Source: Emydura subglobosa
Lineage: Eukaryota > Chordata > Testudines > Chelidae
DNA length: 64,000 bases
Assembly: GCA_007922225.1 (NCBI GenBank)
Contig: ML679961.1
Coordinates: forward strand, 8,985,433-9,049,432
Direction of reading: 5' to 3'
Part shown: piece after piece, positions 43,360-55,023 of the stretch
Layout: every line of letters begins with the position of its first letter
Position numbering within the stretch: position 1 is the stretch's first letter
Program-made: the position numbers and the translations under genes
The notes under the pieces: model-generated
Told to the model about the DNA's origin: nothing
Databases searched by the model: none
What the model saw: only the letters and a program-made list of their open reading frames with translations

Positions 43360-43545
43360 CTCACATAAGAACGGCCAATGGTCCACCAACCCTGTATCCT
43401 GTCTTCCGACAGTGGCCAATGCCAGGTGCTTCAGAGGGAATGAACAGAACAGATAACCAACAAGTGATCCATCCCATCACCCATTCCCAGCCTCTGGCAA
43501 TCAGAGGCTAGGGATACTTCAGAACATGGTCCTGCATCACCTAAC
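43360..43545 (-). mobile_element. CR1-type LINE 3' end, minus strand
   Basis: cacataagaacggccaatgg, cctgtcttccgacagtggcc, aatgccaggtgcttcagagg and gaatgaacagaacag are the reverse complement of the CR1 3' end at 15.4 kb, extended further into the element by catcacccattcccagcc. It is 5'-truncated after about 185 bp. Confidence 0.85.
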
Positions 43546-44089
43546 TCACCTGGGCTACTCATATTAATAAAAAAACAAGGCTTTGCCTCAGGTGAAGAGT
43601 TGGATTAAAAAACAAACATCCCATGACCCAGCATTTTTTAAAAACCAAATTTGGATCATGATGCTTCAGAACCTTTTATTAATTAAAAAATGATTTCCAC
43701 AGAAATATGAAACTTGACAGGTCACTAGTGCATTCAGGAGACTATTGCCTTTCTGACAATTATTCTGAGTATTTAACCCGGAGGTCTGGAAAAATCCTGA
43801 GTCATTTCCCATGAGGATTTGTAGTCTGTTGGCTGACTGTGTCCGTGCACTGTGACGCATAGATCAAATGCAGTATTATTACATTTTCTGCCATTGTCAC
43901 AAAATACCAGGAATATTTGTAGATTGGAAGTGGGTTTCATAAACTTTGTTCCGTAACTTTTACATTTTATAATTAAAAACAAAACAATGTGTTAAAATCA
44001 CAGGAAAGATTTTATATAAATCCACAAAAGCAGGATAGGTCAGTTCACATTGCCCCTCCTCAGATCAATTCTTTAAAAATACAATTAAG

Positions 44090-44430
44090 CTTGTAGGCCC
44101 TGATTCAGTAAGGAACTTGAGCACATGCTTAACTTTAAGTATATGAATAATTCTAGTGAAATCAGTGGGATTACTCACGTGCTTATAGTTAGGCATATGC
44201 TTAAATCCATTTAAGTGCATGGTAACTTTAAGCATGTATTTAAATCTCATTGACTTCAGCGAGATTACGTACGTGCTTAAAATTAAGCTTAAGTACTTAG
44301 CTGGAAAGGAGTGCTCTGCTGAAATAGGACCCTAGTCTAATATTTAGGCCTAATCCAGTTCCCATTGAATTGGCAATGAGACTTGTTACAATTATTGTAA
44401 TGGGAGTTGGATCAGTTCCTTAAATACTAA
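44090..44430. mobile_element. Palindromic MITE 'gccctgatccagcaaa' family, diverged
   Basis: taggccctgattcagtaagg, gagcacatgcttaacttta and a second inverted half (cgtgcttaaaattaagctta, gaaataggaccctag) give a large palindromic unit. A further related unit follows at 44,345-44,425 (cctaatccagttcccattga and gggagttggatcag). The clearest member of the family is at 55,568-55,690. Confidence 0.6.
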
Positions 44431-44809
44431 ATAATAGTTAAAGAATGAATTTTAAACACAACCTCCAAAAGTAAACACTCCAAACTACAGGCAAACTCAT
44501 TTGACCTCACTAGTCAAGTACTTGTACTTCCAACTTCCCAACCAATGTATGCAAATCCCTTTTGAGTGTCAAATGAAATGGCTGGCTGCCCAAATGGCTG
44601 CAGAGGTGAAATGCAAATGCACATTTTTGGAGAAGGGCACTAAGTCTGGTTTCTAAAAAGCTACTCTGAACTATTTGTCAAGGATTTGAATGCTACAAAC
44701 TAGCCACTCTAGATTCATTGGAGAAAAGATTAGGAATGCTTCACTGAGCTGAGGATGAAACACAGGCTTCAAAGGCATCATTCTTTATCATTTATTACAT
44801 CCAAAAAAC

Positions 44810-45790
44810 TATATTAACAGATTAAGATTGCAAAAACAAGCATTCAAATGTTAGGAAAGGCCAAAATTCAGGTTGCCAGTGCAACTTTAATTTGGCCTCC
44901 TTCTGTGTATTCTTTATCATGCTCTTTAATTACATAATCACATACTATTCTTTCCATGGGACCCTGCCTCACTCAGTGCACAGGATAAACCTGCTCTAAG
45001 GGTGGAGCAAAGCTGTGTAGTGAATGATACTATGCCTCATTCAGTGAATCTCAATACGTGGCCCCAGTTCTTATTTAGCATGCCATGCAAACCTTGCACT
45101 GAATACAGAATTATTAATATCTCCATGGGCTTTTCTGGGGTGTTTTCAGCACAATATCTAAGTGCTTCACAAACAAACAAATTTATCTTCAGATCCCTTG
45201 TGAGAATAGTTCTCAGTCCTGTTCCTGGCACCACAGAAGCTCCTGCCTCCTGGCATCCAGGAGGAGCAATTGCAGGGGAAGTCCTGCTGAGACCCTGCAG
45301 CTCAGGGCTGAAGCATGATCAATTGCTCTGTGGCGATGGCACATGTAGAGTCAGGAGCATGCTCTGTGCAGATGGACTCTTCAGAGAACTGAGATGCCAA
45401 ACTTCTACTGAGCACATGTGAACTCAGATTTTTCACATTTAGACAAATTCTCACAGGAATGGCATGGCAAAGGACACATCCCTGCCTCCACGATGACCTC
45501 TCTGCCAAATTTCATATCCTTGCTCCAAATCATGGAGGTAGCTAGAGCATCCCAATGATGTTTGTAAGAATATTTTTATCATGGGCCCAAAAAAAAATAA
45601 TAATTCCCCTAATCTTGTTCTCATAGATGACTGAATAATTTTAGCTGAAATGCTCCAAAAATTTCAGGCTGAGGCAGACACTCAGCATGGAACATTTCAG
45701 CCCAAACAGTAAACATTTGGCCAAGTTATAAGCAACTGAAAACAGAGGTTTGTAATGGGACATGTCAGGAAACTTATCTATAGGTTATGC
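44810..45790 (+). repeat. Unclassified interspersed repeat, long copy
   Basis: The left third repeats 13,790-14,110 in order (ttaagattgcaaaaacaagc, gtgcaactttaatttggcct, tctttaattacataatcaca, gacccctg-like gaccctgcctcactcagtgc, aagctgtgtagtgaatga). The right third matches fragments at 12.3-12.7 and 19.65-19.8 kb. A 139-codon plus frame at 45,002-45,421 has no recognisable domain. The nearly 1 kb span and the multiple copies make this a genuine repeat family, but I cannot assign its class. Confidence 0.6.
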
Positions 45791-46014
45791 TACCAGCTCC
45801 ACTTATAATTATGGAGCCATATTCATTGTCTAGCAATGCAATATCTCCAGTATGTTTTTAGCAATGTGCAGATTAAAAGATTAGATGAAGATATTCAAAT
45901 ATTAATCTATTAAATTAGATTAATAGATTAACAAATAAAACAGTAACGCTACCATGAACAGCAGAGACTCCAAATACCATACATATACACAGTGTTATTT
46001 TAAAAAAATAATTC

Positions 46015-46110
46015 TTCATATTGGGCCTAATTCCCCTTTCACTGATACCAGTGTAAATCAGGGTGACTCCACTGAAGTAAATGGAGTTACAATGGTATAA
46101 TATGGTTGTA
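46015..46110. repeat. Short palindromic MITE fragment
   Basis: taccagtgtaaatcagggtg and gactccactgaagtaaatgg with an inverted ggagttacaatggtata. A sister fragment at 46,785-46,850 has ctgaagtaaatggagctaca. Confidence 0.5.
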
Positions 46111-46289
46111 AAACAGAGGACAATCAACCTGACCTCTAATTTTCTCACCCGGAGCCCAATCTTGCAAAACCTAACATACCTGAATATTCCTCTCTCGCAG
46201 ATCCTCAAGTGGTATAAATGAAATAGCTCCACGGAAGTAAATGTTGATTTATACCAACTGAGGGTATGGCTCAATACTGGTTTCAATTT

Positions 46290-46790
46290 GAGCGCCACTA
46301 CGTGTGGTGGTTTAAAGGATCATGCCCCACATCACATCCCTCACTGGGCTGAATGTTCTAGAGCACAAGCACATTACAACCAGTGTTCTGTACTGGATCT
46401 AACTAATCTTCCAGGTGAAATTCAAGGTGTTGGTTTTAACCGTACAGCTCTGCATGCATTGGGACTGATTACCTAAAACACAGCCTTCCTCCCTTTGCTG
46501 CACTGTCACCACTGAGATCATCAGAGGTGCATGAGCCAGATCCTCCTCAACATAAATAGGAAGGCTCCTGGAAGGGCATTTTCTGGGAGGGAAATTCAGC
46601 TTTGGAACTCACTTCCCCCCATCACCTCCTGGGCCCACAAGAGTTTGGATTTGCTAACCCTCCATGCACATGGCAAAGCCCATCTTTCTCAAGCTACTGA
46701 AAAGGGATTGGCTTTGGGATTGGGTTGGTTATATTCATGGGTAGGCCTTAATATATTTTTTGGACAAGCTTTTCAGCTGCTGTAAATCGG
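46290..46790 (+). pseudogene. L2-like LINE ORF2 C-terminal remnant
   Basis: Plus-strand pieces resemble the C-terminal end of an L2-type ORF2: VKFKVLVLTV near 46,420, then KAPGRAFSGREIQLWNSLPP at 46,565-46,625, matching the 'GR-x-F-x-x-x-x-x-x-LWNSLP' block, and HKSLDLLTLHAHGKAHL where the usual 'F-x-x-x-LK-x-HLF' is expected. Stops and frame changes are present. Read together with the L2 pieces at 22.1 and 59.8 kb, it shows at least three old L2-like insertions. Confidence 0.65.
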
Positions 46791-47034
46791 CCTGGCTCCT
46801 CTGAAGTAAATGGAGCTACACTGATGAATGTCAATTAAGAATCTGACCCAGTGTGTTTGATCTGTGCAGTAGGCACCCAGGACACAGGGTGGGCACCTAC
46901 AGCTACATTTTTTTAAATCTGAAGAAATATATCAAGTATTTGAATTAAGTTGCTAGTCTGGGATTTGTGATATAAATATAATGGCAATTAATATGGGCAG
47001 ACAGGCTTAAATCAGTGTCTACCGTTTTACTCAT

Positions 47035-47240
47035 CATAGGTGCTGACTTTTGATTTTGCTGGGGACCCTGTCCCCTGAGGCCCCACCCCCAATGAGGCCC
47101 CGCCCCTGCATCCCAGCTCTGCCCCCTCCCTTTAGACTCCTTCCCCTGAGCACCTCCCACTTGCTGCTCGCTCTTTTCTGCCCCCTCCTACCTTAAAGGC
47201 GAGGTGTGTGTGCTTGGGGTGGGAGGAGGCTATTTTCAGC
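47035..47240 (+). repeat. GC-rich turtle-type repeat, copy 2
   Basis: gtgctgacttttgattttgc followed by C-rich ccccacccccaatgaggccc is the reverse complement of the right end of the repeat at 6.3-7.3 kb. Confidence 0.6.
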
Positions 47241-47504
47241 ATATTTATACACTTTTCATATTCTAGTCATTGAATGTGTGTCTATCATTGGTATCTTAAC
47301 AATTTAATCATTATTAAAATACTAATGAACTACATATTTTATCATAATTAAGTCTAGTAAGATCATTCCACTAGTAAGTGCTCCAATGTTTGGATTGCAA
47401 ACACTGCACAGGAATCTTGGTCTAAGTCGATACATAGCCTTTTAAAAATATTTTGGAATTTTTTTTGTAGTCTATGGTTTTATAACTTTTTTTTTTTTAA
47501 ATAA

Positions 47505-47625
47505 GTCATAAGTGCTGGAACTAAGGGTGCTGAGCCAGCTGCAGCTGTTGGAAAAATTAGCTGTTTGGAGCTGTTTTTTGGGGGGGGTGCCTTAGCTCCC
47601 CAGCACCCATGGAGTTGGTGCCCAT
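47505..47625 (+). repeat. GC-rich turtle-type repeat, copy 3 (fragment)
   Basis: aagtgctggaactaagggtg, ctgagccagctgcagctg and cagcacccatggagttggtg. It resembles the head of the same family, but is short. Confidence 0.4.
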
Positions 47626-47998
47626 GTTACTCATTTACATTGTTCAGCTAGAATGTTCATTTATATTGTACCTGTCTCTCTAAACTGGGAATAATTTAGT
47701 TTCTTAATTTAAAGAACACAAAGTGCTTTGTGTGGAATTATCATCATGTTTAAAGAATTAACTGCTTTAGCACAAAACAAAAATAGTACATTGATTTTAC
47801 TTTCACTGAGCCAGATTGCAATACCCTCTCTCATATTACTTTGCAAGTATAGCCCCTGTGAAACCCATGGGACAACTCCGGTAGCAAGGTGCTACTCCAT
47901 ATCACGGTATCCAGCCCATTATTGTTTCTATTAGGGTAGTGTCCACAATGTGACATTGTTGCTAACCCAAATTTATACTACAAATCTAAGAAACCAAT

Positions 47999-48050
47999 CC
48001 TGCAAGTGACAGTGCAGGCAAAGGGGTCTGCCCTTCCAGTCACTTGCAGG
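47999..48050. repeat. Perfect 12-bp inverted repeat (MITE-like hairpin)
   Basis: cctgcaagtgac at 47,999-48,010 is perfectly complementary to gtcacttgcagg at 48,039-48,050 with a 28-base loop. The 'cctgcaagtg' end resembles a short palindromic repeat family I recall from reptile DNA. Confidence 0.7.
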
Positions 48051-49235
48051 CACAGGGCCCAAGAAGACAAGCAACAGATGAAGGGTGGAGGAGAGGTCAA
48101 AAGGCTAGAAGGTCAAAGGCTGCTGTTTATAAGTCTCAGTTACAATGTACCCATGCAAGATGCCAAACAAATTCCGGCTCGAAGTTTTTCCTTTTATTAA
48201 GAATCAACTATTCTAGCCATCCCTACCCTAGCCACGGTCAACTGACTAGTTGTTTGTCTCCAATATTGTCAACCTTTCAGAAATCATGGGTTAGGCCTCA
48301 AAAAATAACGAGATTTTAAAAGTAACAAATTTGGGTACTTTTAATTTAAGTTCTGGGTTTTGAGCCTTTAGGGTTCATGTCCTTAAGATTTTCTTCAAAA
48401 TTATGAGGAGAGACATTTACTTTTAATTTTATATGAAACTTGAGATTGTTAAAAATATCCCATGAATCCAAGAGCTGGGGATTTAAGAAAAAACACTAAA
48501 TATTACAGGGCTTGTGACATAGTCAAAAGAGTTGGCAACACTGTCTCCCCTTTGGTCTTCACTGAGGTTCTGTAGTCTATTGCCTTTGCAGTGCTTTTAT
48601 TAAAAAATAAAGGTAGCAAAAGAATCTGATCACAGGGTGAGTTTTTCAAAGACTTGAAGGTTCTAGTTTATTTGTTTCCCTTTATGTTTAATATTTTTGG
48701 CCCATATGCATTTCTTTTCCCATTTTATCATCCTAAATTAATTAAAACATCGCTAGAGATGAACTCACTTCTGATCACTTTAGTAGGATTCATTTATGCA
48801 CATGGGAAATGGATACTAAGCAATAAAATGATAAATATTGAACAATTTGGATTGTTACATCTGTGTTTGGTTTAATGTAAGATTAAAGTGTACCATTAAC
48901 AAAAATGGACTCCATTTGCTCCTTGGAGCCTGCAGGTCTCCAGTGGCATCAATTTGGCCTGGAGAAGTGGGGGGAGCATCAATGCAAACCATCCACAACC
49001 CCGTTATCATCAAGGGATTCTGAGCAGGCTGACAGAGTCCCATAAATGGCAGGAACAGCTCAGGAGTGGGGATGCCAGGGCAAAGCCAGTGGTCAATGCA
49101 CTAATTCACTGCATCCATCTGGGCAGTCTTCCCTTGTGGGGTTTCTGCACAGCACCAATCAGATTTGACAACTGCATCTTCTAGCAGCTGATATTAACTA
49201 TCTTTTTACTGGCATGCACCAAAAGGAAACTTCAG

Positions 49236-51995
49236 AACATAAGAAGGGCCATACTTGGTCAGACTAATGGTCCAGCTAGCTCAGTATCATGCCTTCCAAC
49301 AGTGACCAGTGCCAGATGCTTCAGACGGAATGAACAGGACACGGCAATTAGCGAGTGATCCATCCTGTTATCCATTCCCAGCTTCTAGCAGTCAGATGTT
49401 TAGGGACACTCAGAACATAGGGTTGTATTGCTGACCATCTTGGCTAATAGCCATTGACGGATCTATCCTCCATAAACTTATCTAATTCTTTTTTGAAGAG
49501 TTATACTTTTGGCCTTCAAAGGTTTCCCTGGCAATGAGTTCCACTGTGGTTGTATGGCCTGTGTGAATTACTTCCTTATGTTTGTTTTAAACTTTCTGCC
49601 TATTAATTTCATTGGGTGATCCCTGGTTCTGGTGTTATATGAAGGGGGAAATACCACTTCCTTATTCACTTTCTCCACACCATTCAGGATTTTATACACC
49701 CTCTGTGAAATCCCCCTTTAATACTCTCTTTTCTAAGATGAACAGTACCAGTCTTTTTAAACTTCCCTCATTTGGAAGGTGTTCCATATCCCTAATCATT
49801 TTTGTTGCCCTTCTCTGTACTTTTTCCAGTTATAATACATTGTTTTTGTGATGGGATGACCAGACCTTCACACAGTATTCAAGGTATGGATATACCATGG
49901 ACTTGTATAGTGGCATTGTATTTTCTGTCTTATTTTCTATCCCTTTCCTAATGGTCCCTAACATTCTGTTAGCTTTTTAGACTGGTGCTGCACATTGAGC
50001 AGATGTTTTCCTGTAACTATCCATGAGGATTCCAAGATCTCTAACTTGAACGGTAACAGCTAATTTAGACCCCATCATTTTGTATGTACAGTTGGGATTA
50101 TGTTTTCCAATGTGCATGACTTGGCATTTGTCAACACTAAATTTCATCTGGCTTTCCCCCCCTCCCAGTCACTCAGTTTTGTGAGATCCCTTTGTAACTT
50201 CACAGTCAGCTTTGGACTTAACTATCCTGAGTAATTTTGTATCACATGCAAACTTTTTCACCTCACTGTTTACCCCTTTTTCCAGATAATTTATGGATAT
50301 GCTGAAGAGCTCTGATCCCAGTATAGATCCTTGGGGGACCCCTCACACACGCTATTTGCCTCTCTCCACTGTGAAAACTGACCGTTTATTCCTTCCCTTT
50401 GTTTCCTGTCTTTTAACCAATTACTGATCCATGAGACTACCTTCCCTCTTATCCAGTGACTGCCTGCTTTGCTTAAGAGCCTTTGGGAGGGACCTTGCCA
50501 AAGGCTTTTTGAAAATCCAAGTACGCTATAGCCACTGGATCATTCTTGTCCACAGGTTTGTTGACACCTTAAAGAATTCTAATAGATTGGTGAGGCATGA
50601 CTTCCCTTTACAAAACCCATGTTTACTCTTCCCCAACATACTAGGTTCATTATGAGTCCGATAATGTTCTTTACTAAAGTTTCAACTAATTTGCCTGATA
50701 CTGAAGTTAGTTTTATTGGCCTGTAATTCCCAGGATTGCCTCTGGAGCCTTTTTTAAAATCAGTGTTACATTAGCTATCCTCCAGTTATCTGGTACAGAG
50801 GCTGATTTAAGTAATAGGTTACAAACCACAGTTAGTAGTTCTGCAGTTTCATATTTGAGTTCCTTTACAAATCTTGAGTGAATACCATCTGGTCCTGGTG
50901 ACTTACTACTGTTTAATTGATCAATTTGTCCTAAAAACTCCTCCACATCAATCAGGGACAATTCCTCAGATTTGACACCTAAAAAGAATGGCTCAGTGTG
51001 GGAGTCTCACATCCTCTACAGTGAAGACCAATGCAGAGAATTCATTTAGCTTCTCCACAAAGGCCTTGTCTTCCTTGGGTGTTCCTTTAGCACTTGATTG
51101 TGCAGTGGCTCCTCTAATTGTTTGGCAGACTTCCTGCTTCTGATGTACTTAAAAATATTTTTGTTCTTAGTTTTTGTGTCTTTTGCTATTTACTCTTCAT
51201 ATTCTTTTTTGGCCTGCCTAATTATACTTATACATTTGACTTTCCAGAGTTTATGCTCATTTCTGTATCCTCAGCATGGTATGATTTCTTATTTTTAAAA
51301 CTTGCCTTTTTGTCTCTAACCACCTCTTTTACTGTATTGTTTAACCATGAAGGAATTTTGAGGGACAGAGGGATATATACTTATTTTGAGCCTCTGTTAC
51401 GGTGTTTTTTAAAGTTTCCATGCAGCTTGCGGCATTTTACTCTTGTGACTATTCCTTCTAATTTCCATTTAAGTAGCTTCCTCATTTTTGTGTAATTCCC
51501 CTTTTTTAAGTTAAATGCTACTGTGGTGAGTCTCTGGTATTTTTCCCTCTATGAGGATGTTAAATTTAATTATATTATGGTCGCTGTTACTGAACGGTTC
51601 AGCTGTGTGCACCTCTTGGGCCAGATCCTGTCTCCATTTAGGATTACATCAAGAATTGCCTCTCCCCTTGTGGGTGCCAGGCCTAGCTGCTCCAAGAAGC
51701 AATCATTAATGGTGTCTAGAAAGTTTCTCTCTGCATCCTGTTTTGAGGTGACACATACCCAGTCAGTATGGGAATAGTTGAAATCTCTCATTCTTATTGG
51801 GTTTTCTGTTTTTGTAGCTTCTCTAATTTCCCTGAGTATTTCACAATCACTGTCACCATCCTGGTCAAGTAGCTGGTAGTATATTTCCACTTCAGTGGAG
51901 TACCTTTACCTGTCCTTTTCCAATTAGGTGCTGGGATCCATTTCCTTACTCCAGATCTTCTGTGCAGTGGGTCAAATACATGGGCTGCACAATAT
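49236..51995 (-). mobile_element. CR1-type LINE, 2.8 kb, minus strand
   Basis: Read on the minus strand it begins in the endonuclease and runs to the 3' end at 49,236 (gaacataagaagggccatac on plus). The segment 51,570-51,890 gives MRDFNYSHTDWVCVT and ERNFLDTINDCFLEQLGLAP, then TRGEAILDVIL, matching the APE-type endonuclease 'GDFN...W...PTRG-x-x-LDL' blocks. The segment 50,713-50,961 gives LNSSKSPGPDGIHSRFVKEL and SASVPDNWRIANVTLILKK, the start of the RT. The rest (50,700-49,236) is degraded in all frames. It is 5'-truncated within the endonuclease. This is a second CR1 subfamily, distinct from the copies at 17.2 and 27.7 kb by its 3' end. Confidence 0.92.
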
Positions 51996-52059
51996 TTCAC
52001 ACCTCAAGAACATTTAAGATCCCTCCCTTAAATCCTAATGACTGTTGATTTTCCTCCAC

Positions 52060-52325
52060 TGAAAATGTTAAAGAAAATTATTTTTTTTTTTTTTCATTTT
52101 AATCAAATTTTTAGCGGAAAATTTTGATTTTCCATTAAAAAACCTGAAAACCAAAATTGTTTCAGTTTCCAGCTGAAAATATGCAGTTTTCAGGTTTTTT
52201 GTTTTCTCACAAACAAATCAAATATTTTTGAGGAAAGTAAACACTTTCCATGAAAATTTTCATTTAATAAAAATCCAATTCTCAATCAAAAAGTTTCAGT
52301 GGAATATTTTCGACCAGCTCTATCC
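52060..52325. mobile_element. AT-rich DNA element 'gaccagctct' family, copy 2
   Basis: Strings of aaaattttc-type inverted motifs end in tattttcgaccagctctatc. The same end occurs at 16,495. It is non-coding and adjoins the 5' side of the CR1. Confidence 0.55.
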
Positions 52326-54435
52326 TCTATTTGTTGGTCTCCTGGTGAAGTGCATTTTGATTGTGAATGTCAAAGATGATTATGTTGAATTGGGGATTGT
52401 TCTTTGTTGACGTGGTAAAAGAACAGCATAGATCCAAATGTGCTTTGTAAGGTATATATTATACTGTTTGTATTCTGCAACAAAGAGGTGACTTTCCCTA
52501 GGTGACTCACAGAAACTGATTGTATTCCTAGACTCAAATGCATGATTGCTGAAGAACCAAAGCAGTTGCATTAGCCTGCAGAGAAGGTCCTCAGTCACTG
52601 TGCGCAGATCCACAGTGGCTGTTTTCACACCACAGCAAAAGATTTTGCGGAGGCCTAGTCAGGAGATAAGGGAGTACACGTGTGGAAACCACTACAACGC
52701 CAAGGCTGCAATAGTTCACTGCTATTCTGTAGTCTGGGGGGGGAAGGATTCCTGCCCCTAGGCCTCCATGGGATATCTATGATCACATTTACAACAGCAT
52801 GCCCCATGTTGAGATTTGTCCCATAAGAAATGGGAGATAGGCCGAAGTCTTTTCATGCTGATTCTCCTTCTGATGTCTTCATATCCTGTGTGTGTCAATG
52901 CACAATCTTGGGAGAATGGGTAAGACTATATTCAAAAAATCTTCAAATGCCAAGAGGAGAATAAACCATCCAAATCAGAAATCCAGATCCAAAGCTCTCA
53001 CAATTTGGTGAACTTCACATTTTTAGGCTTGGGCACTTCAGTATAACATGGATTTTTGTGCTGGCCTTCCGCACAGAATTTCACCTTGAATGGGCATCTA
53101 ACTGCCACCCTCCACTTCAGATGTATGTGGCTTTCAGAGGTAATGTAAGTTCAAAGTGTAGTTAAAAGCCCTTTATAATCTTTGAAATGAAGGTTGCCAT
53201 ATAATAGGTGATTATTGGACAAACATGAAGACAGGTTCTTGCCCCAAGCACTCTGCGTTCTAAATAGATGGATGCATAGAAGAGAAAAAGGGATGGAAAG
53301 TGACAAAGGCTGATAGCTGAGCAATGATCAGTGATTTTAAGCATGCATTGTATTAGTTTCATGATTCTGTAAAATGCTTTTTTAAATTAACAACCAACAC
53401 ACAAAAATACATATATTATTGGTCTTTGTGGTGAAGACTAGAGTTCAGAGGCCTAGTGATAAAGGCAGATTGTTAGCCACACATTTAAATCACTAAATAT
53501 TATAACACAGATTAACTTTTTTCCCCTCAAGTGGACTCCATGGCTCCAATTAATTCGTTTTTGGTTTATAAATCATCCCTTGTAAGTATATGATTCCTCC
53601 CTTTCTTCCGCCTTCATTATTTTATCCAGCAGTATGGTCCCGCGCCCATGGCCACACATGGGGCAGGGATTTACATCACAAGGCCCCAACGCTGAGCTGT
53701 GGAAAATAGTCTTTCAGCAGCAGGAACAGCATCTGGCTTCTTGGCATGCTTCACACACAGTTGTGCTGACAGCTCTGGAGTTGCATTTTACTTTGTCATA
53801 TGGTCAGGCTGCTAATGGGATGTCCCTCCCAGCTGGTCCTCCTTCATGTCATTTTATTTTAATTGGACTCATATTTGGTTCTAATGAATCTGCATGCATC
53901 TGTCCCTTCAAACTGACATGCCTGTCTCCTCAATACTCCACAACAGTGGCAGCCTATTATCTTTATTCGGGGCCCTCCACATGGGATTTCCTTAACGAGG
54001 ATCTGGTGCCAACTGCAAGCCCAGCCCAACAAGGCAATGGGCTTTCCTCCACACCTTCATCTCATAGTACCTCACTCCCAGCCAACCATCACTGCCACCT
54101 CATTAACCAGAGGACAGAGGTGCCAAGAAAATAATGCAGCCCACCCCAAAGCTCAGTGTGTCACCACTTCAACATGAGTCAGCTCCACTTCAGGTTATTT
54201 CCACAGATCACTAAGGCTCATATTGGGAAATCAGGAAACAGACTGCATATGAAATTCACAAAGCAAGCTGGGGAAACTGCACTAATAAAGCTTCTTCCTT
54301 ACTTACTAATTTAAATATTCAATATACCTAATACATAAGAACAGGACTATTTTCTAATTTCAGGTGATTGAAAACTCAGCATTGTACGATAATACATTAT
54401 GTTGTCATTATTAGTCGTAGTAGTATTATAGAACC
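52326..54435. other. Mostly unique DNA; one unexplained 166-codon open frame
   Basis: The plus-strand frame 53,634-54,134 is the longest open frame not explained by a transposon or low complexity. I see no domain, signal peptide, or membrane segment pattern I would trust, and no repeat match. Length alone does not make it a gene. The rest of the region shows nothing I recognise. Confidence 0.3.
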
Positions 54436-54439
54436 TAGG

Positions 54440-54538
54440 AGTCCTGATCATGGACCCAGACCCCATTGTGCTAGGCACTAATCAAATACAGAACAAGAAG
54501 AAAGTCCCTGCCCCAAATAACTTACAATCTAAAAGTAA
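54440..54538 (+). repeat. CORE-type SINE, left part (split by MITEs)
   Basis: acccagaccccattgtgcta, ggcactaatcaaatacagaa, aagtccctgccccaaataac and ttacaatcta are the usual sequence of this SINE family, also seen at 57.4 kb. The SINE appears to resume at 55,025 with agatgagacaagagatgga. Confidence 0.7.
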
Positions 54539-55023
54539 GTCTACACTGCCGGGGCTGCTGCACGGATCAATGCAGCAGAATCGACTGAGCGGGCTGTGGA
54601 GACCTGCTCAAGCTATCCCAGAAGTGCTCTCCAGTCGACGCCATAAATCCAACTCCCCCTCACCCCACCCCCAAAAAGAGTAAGGCTGCAACTACCGGAG
54701 GGTGTCTCCTGTGGTACAGCGCAGTGGAGACGCTGTGGTACAGCAACATAAGTAAGACTATGTCTACACTGACGGTAGCAAATTTGCCATGGTCAGATCA
54801 ATTTTTCCAGTTTGATTGAGCAACAGTGAAGACCCGCTCAATTGATCCAGAAGTCGATCTAATAAAACCACCTCTACTCTATGTAGCTTGCGTAACTCCC
54901 ATTGACTGCTGCCGAATTTGCCGGTCAGTGTAGAACAGGCCTAAATTGATGGGAGATATGCAATGTACATTTACGTAGCTTGTATATCTCCCGTCAACCG
55001 CTGGCAGCAGTGTAGACTAGGCC
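54539..55023. mobile_element. Outer Harbinger-like MITE inserted in a SINE
   Basis: Left end gtctacactgccggggctgc; right end ggcagcagtgtagactaggc, giving inverted termini. The flanks are taa on the left and tta on the right, both TWA type but not identical. It contains a second MITE (54,756-54,941). Confidence 0.6.
54756..54941. mobile_element. Inner Harbinger-like MITE nested in the outer MITE
   Basis: Left end gactatgtctacactgacgg; right end gccggtcagtgtagaacagg. Both are flanked by taa (54,753-54,755 and 54,942-54,944), fitting a TWA duplication. The gcaaatttgcc motif links it with the MITE at 22,575-22,869. Confidence 0.7.

Noticed and set aside
45002..45421. 139-codon plus frame as a gene
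   Set aside because: It lies inside an interspersed repeat whose partial copy at 13.8 kb is not open in the same frame.
47999..48050. Rho-independent terminator-like hairpin
   Set aside because: The genome is eukaryotic, the loop is 28 bases long and there is no following T-run; a MITE fragment is more likely.
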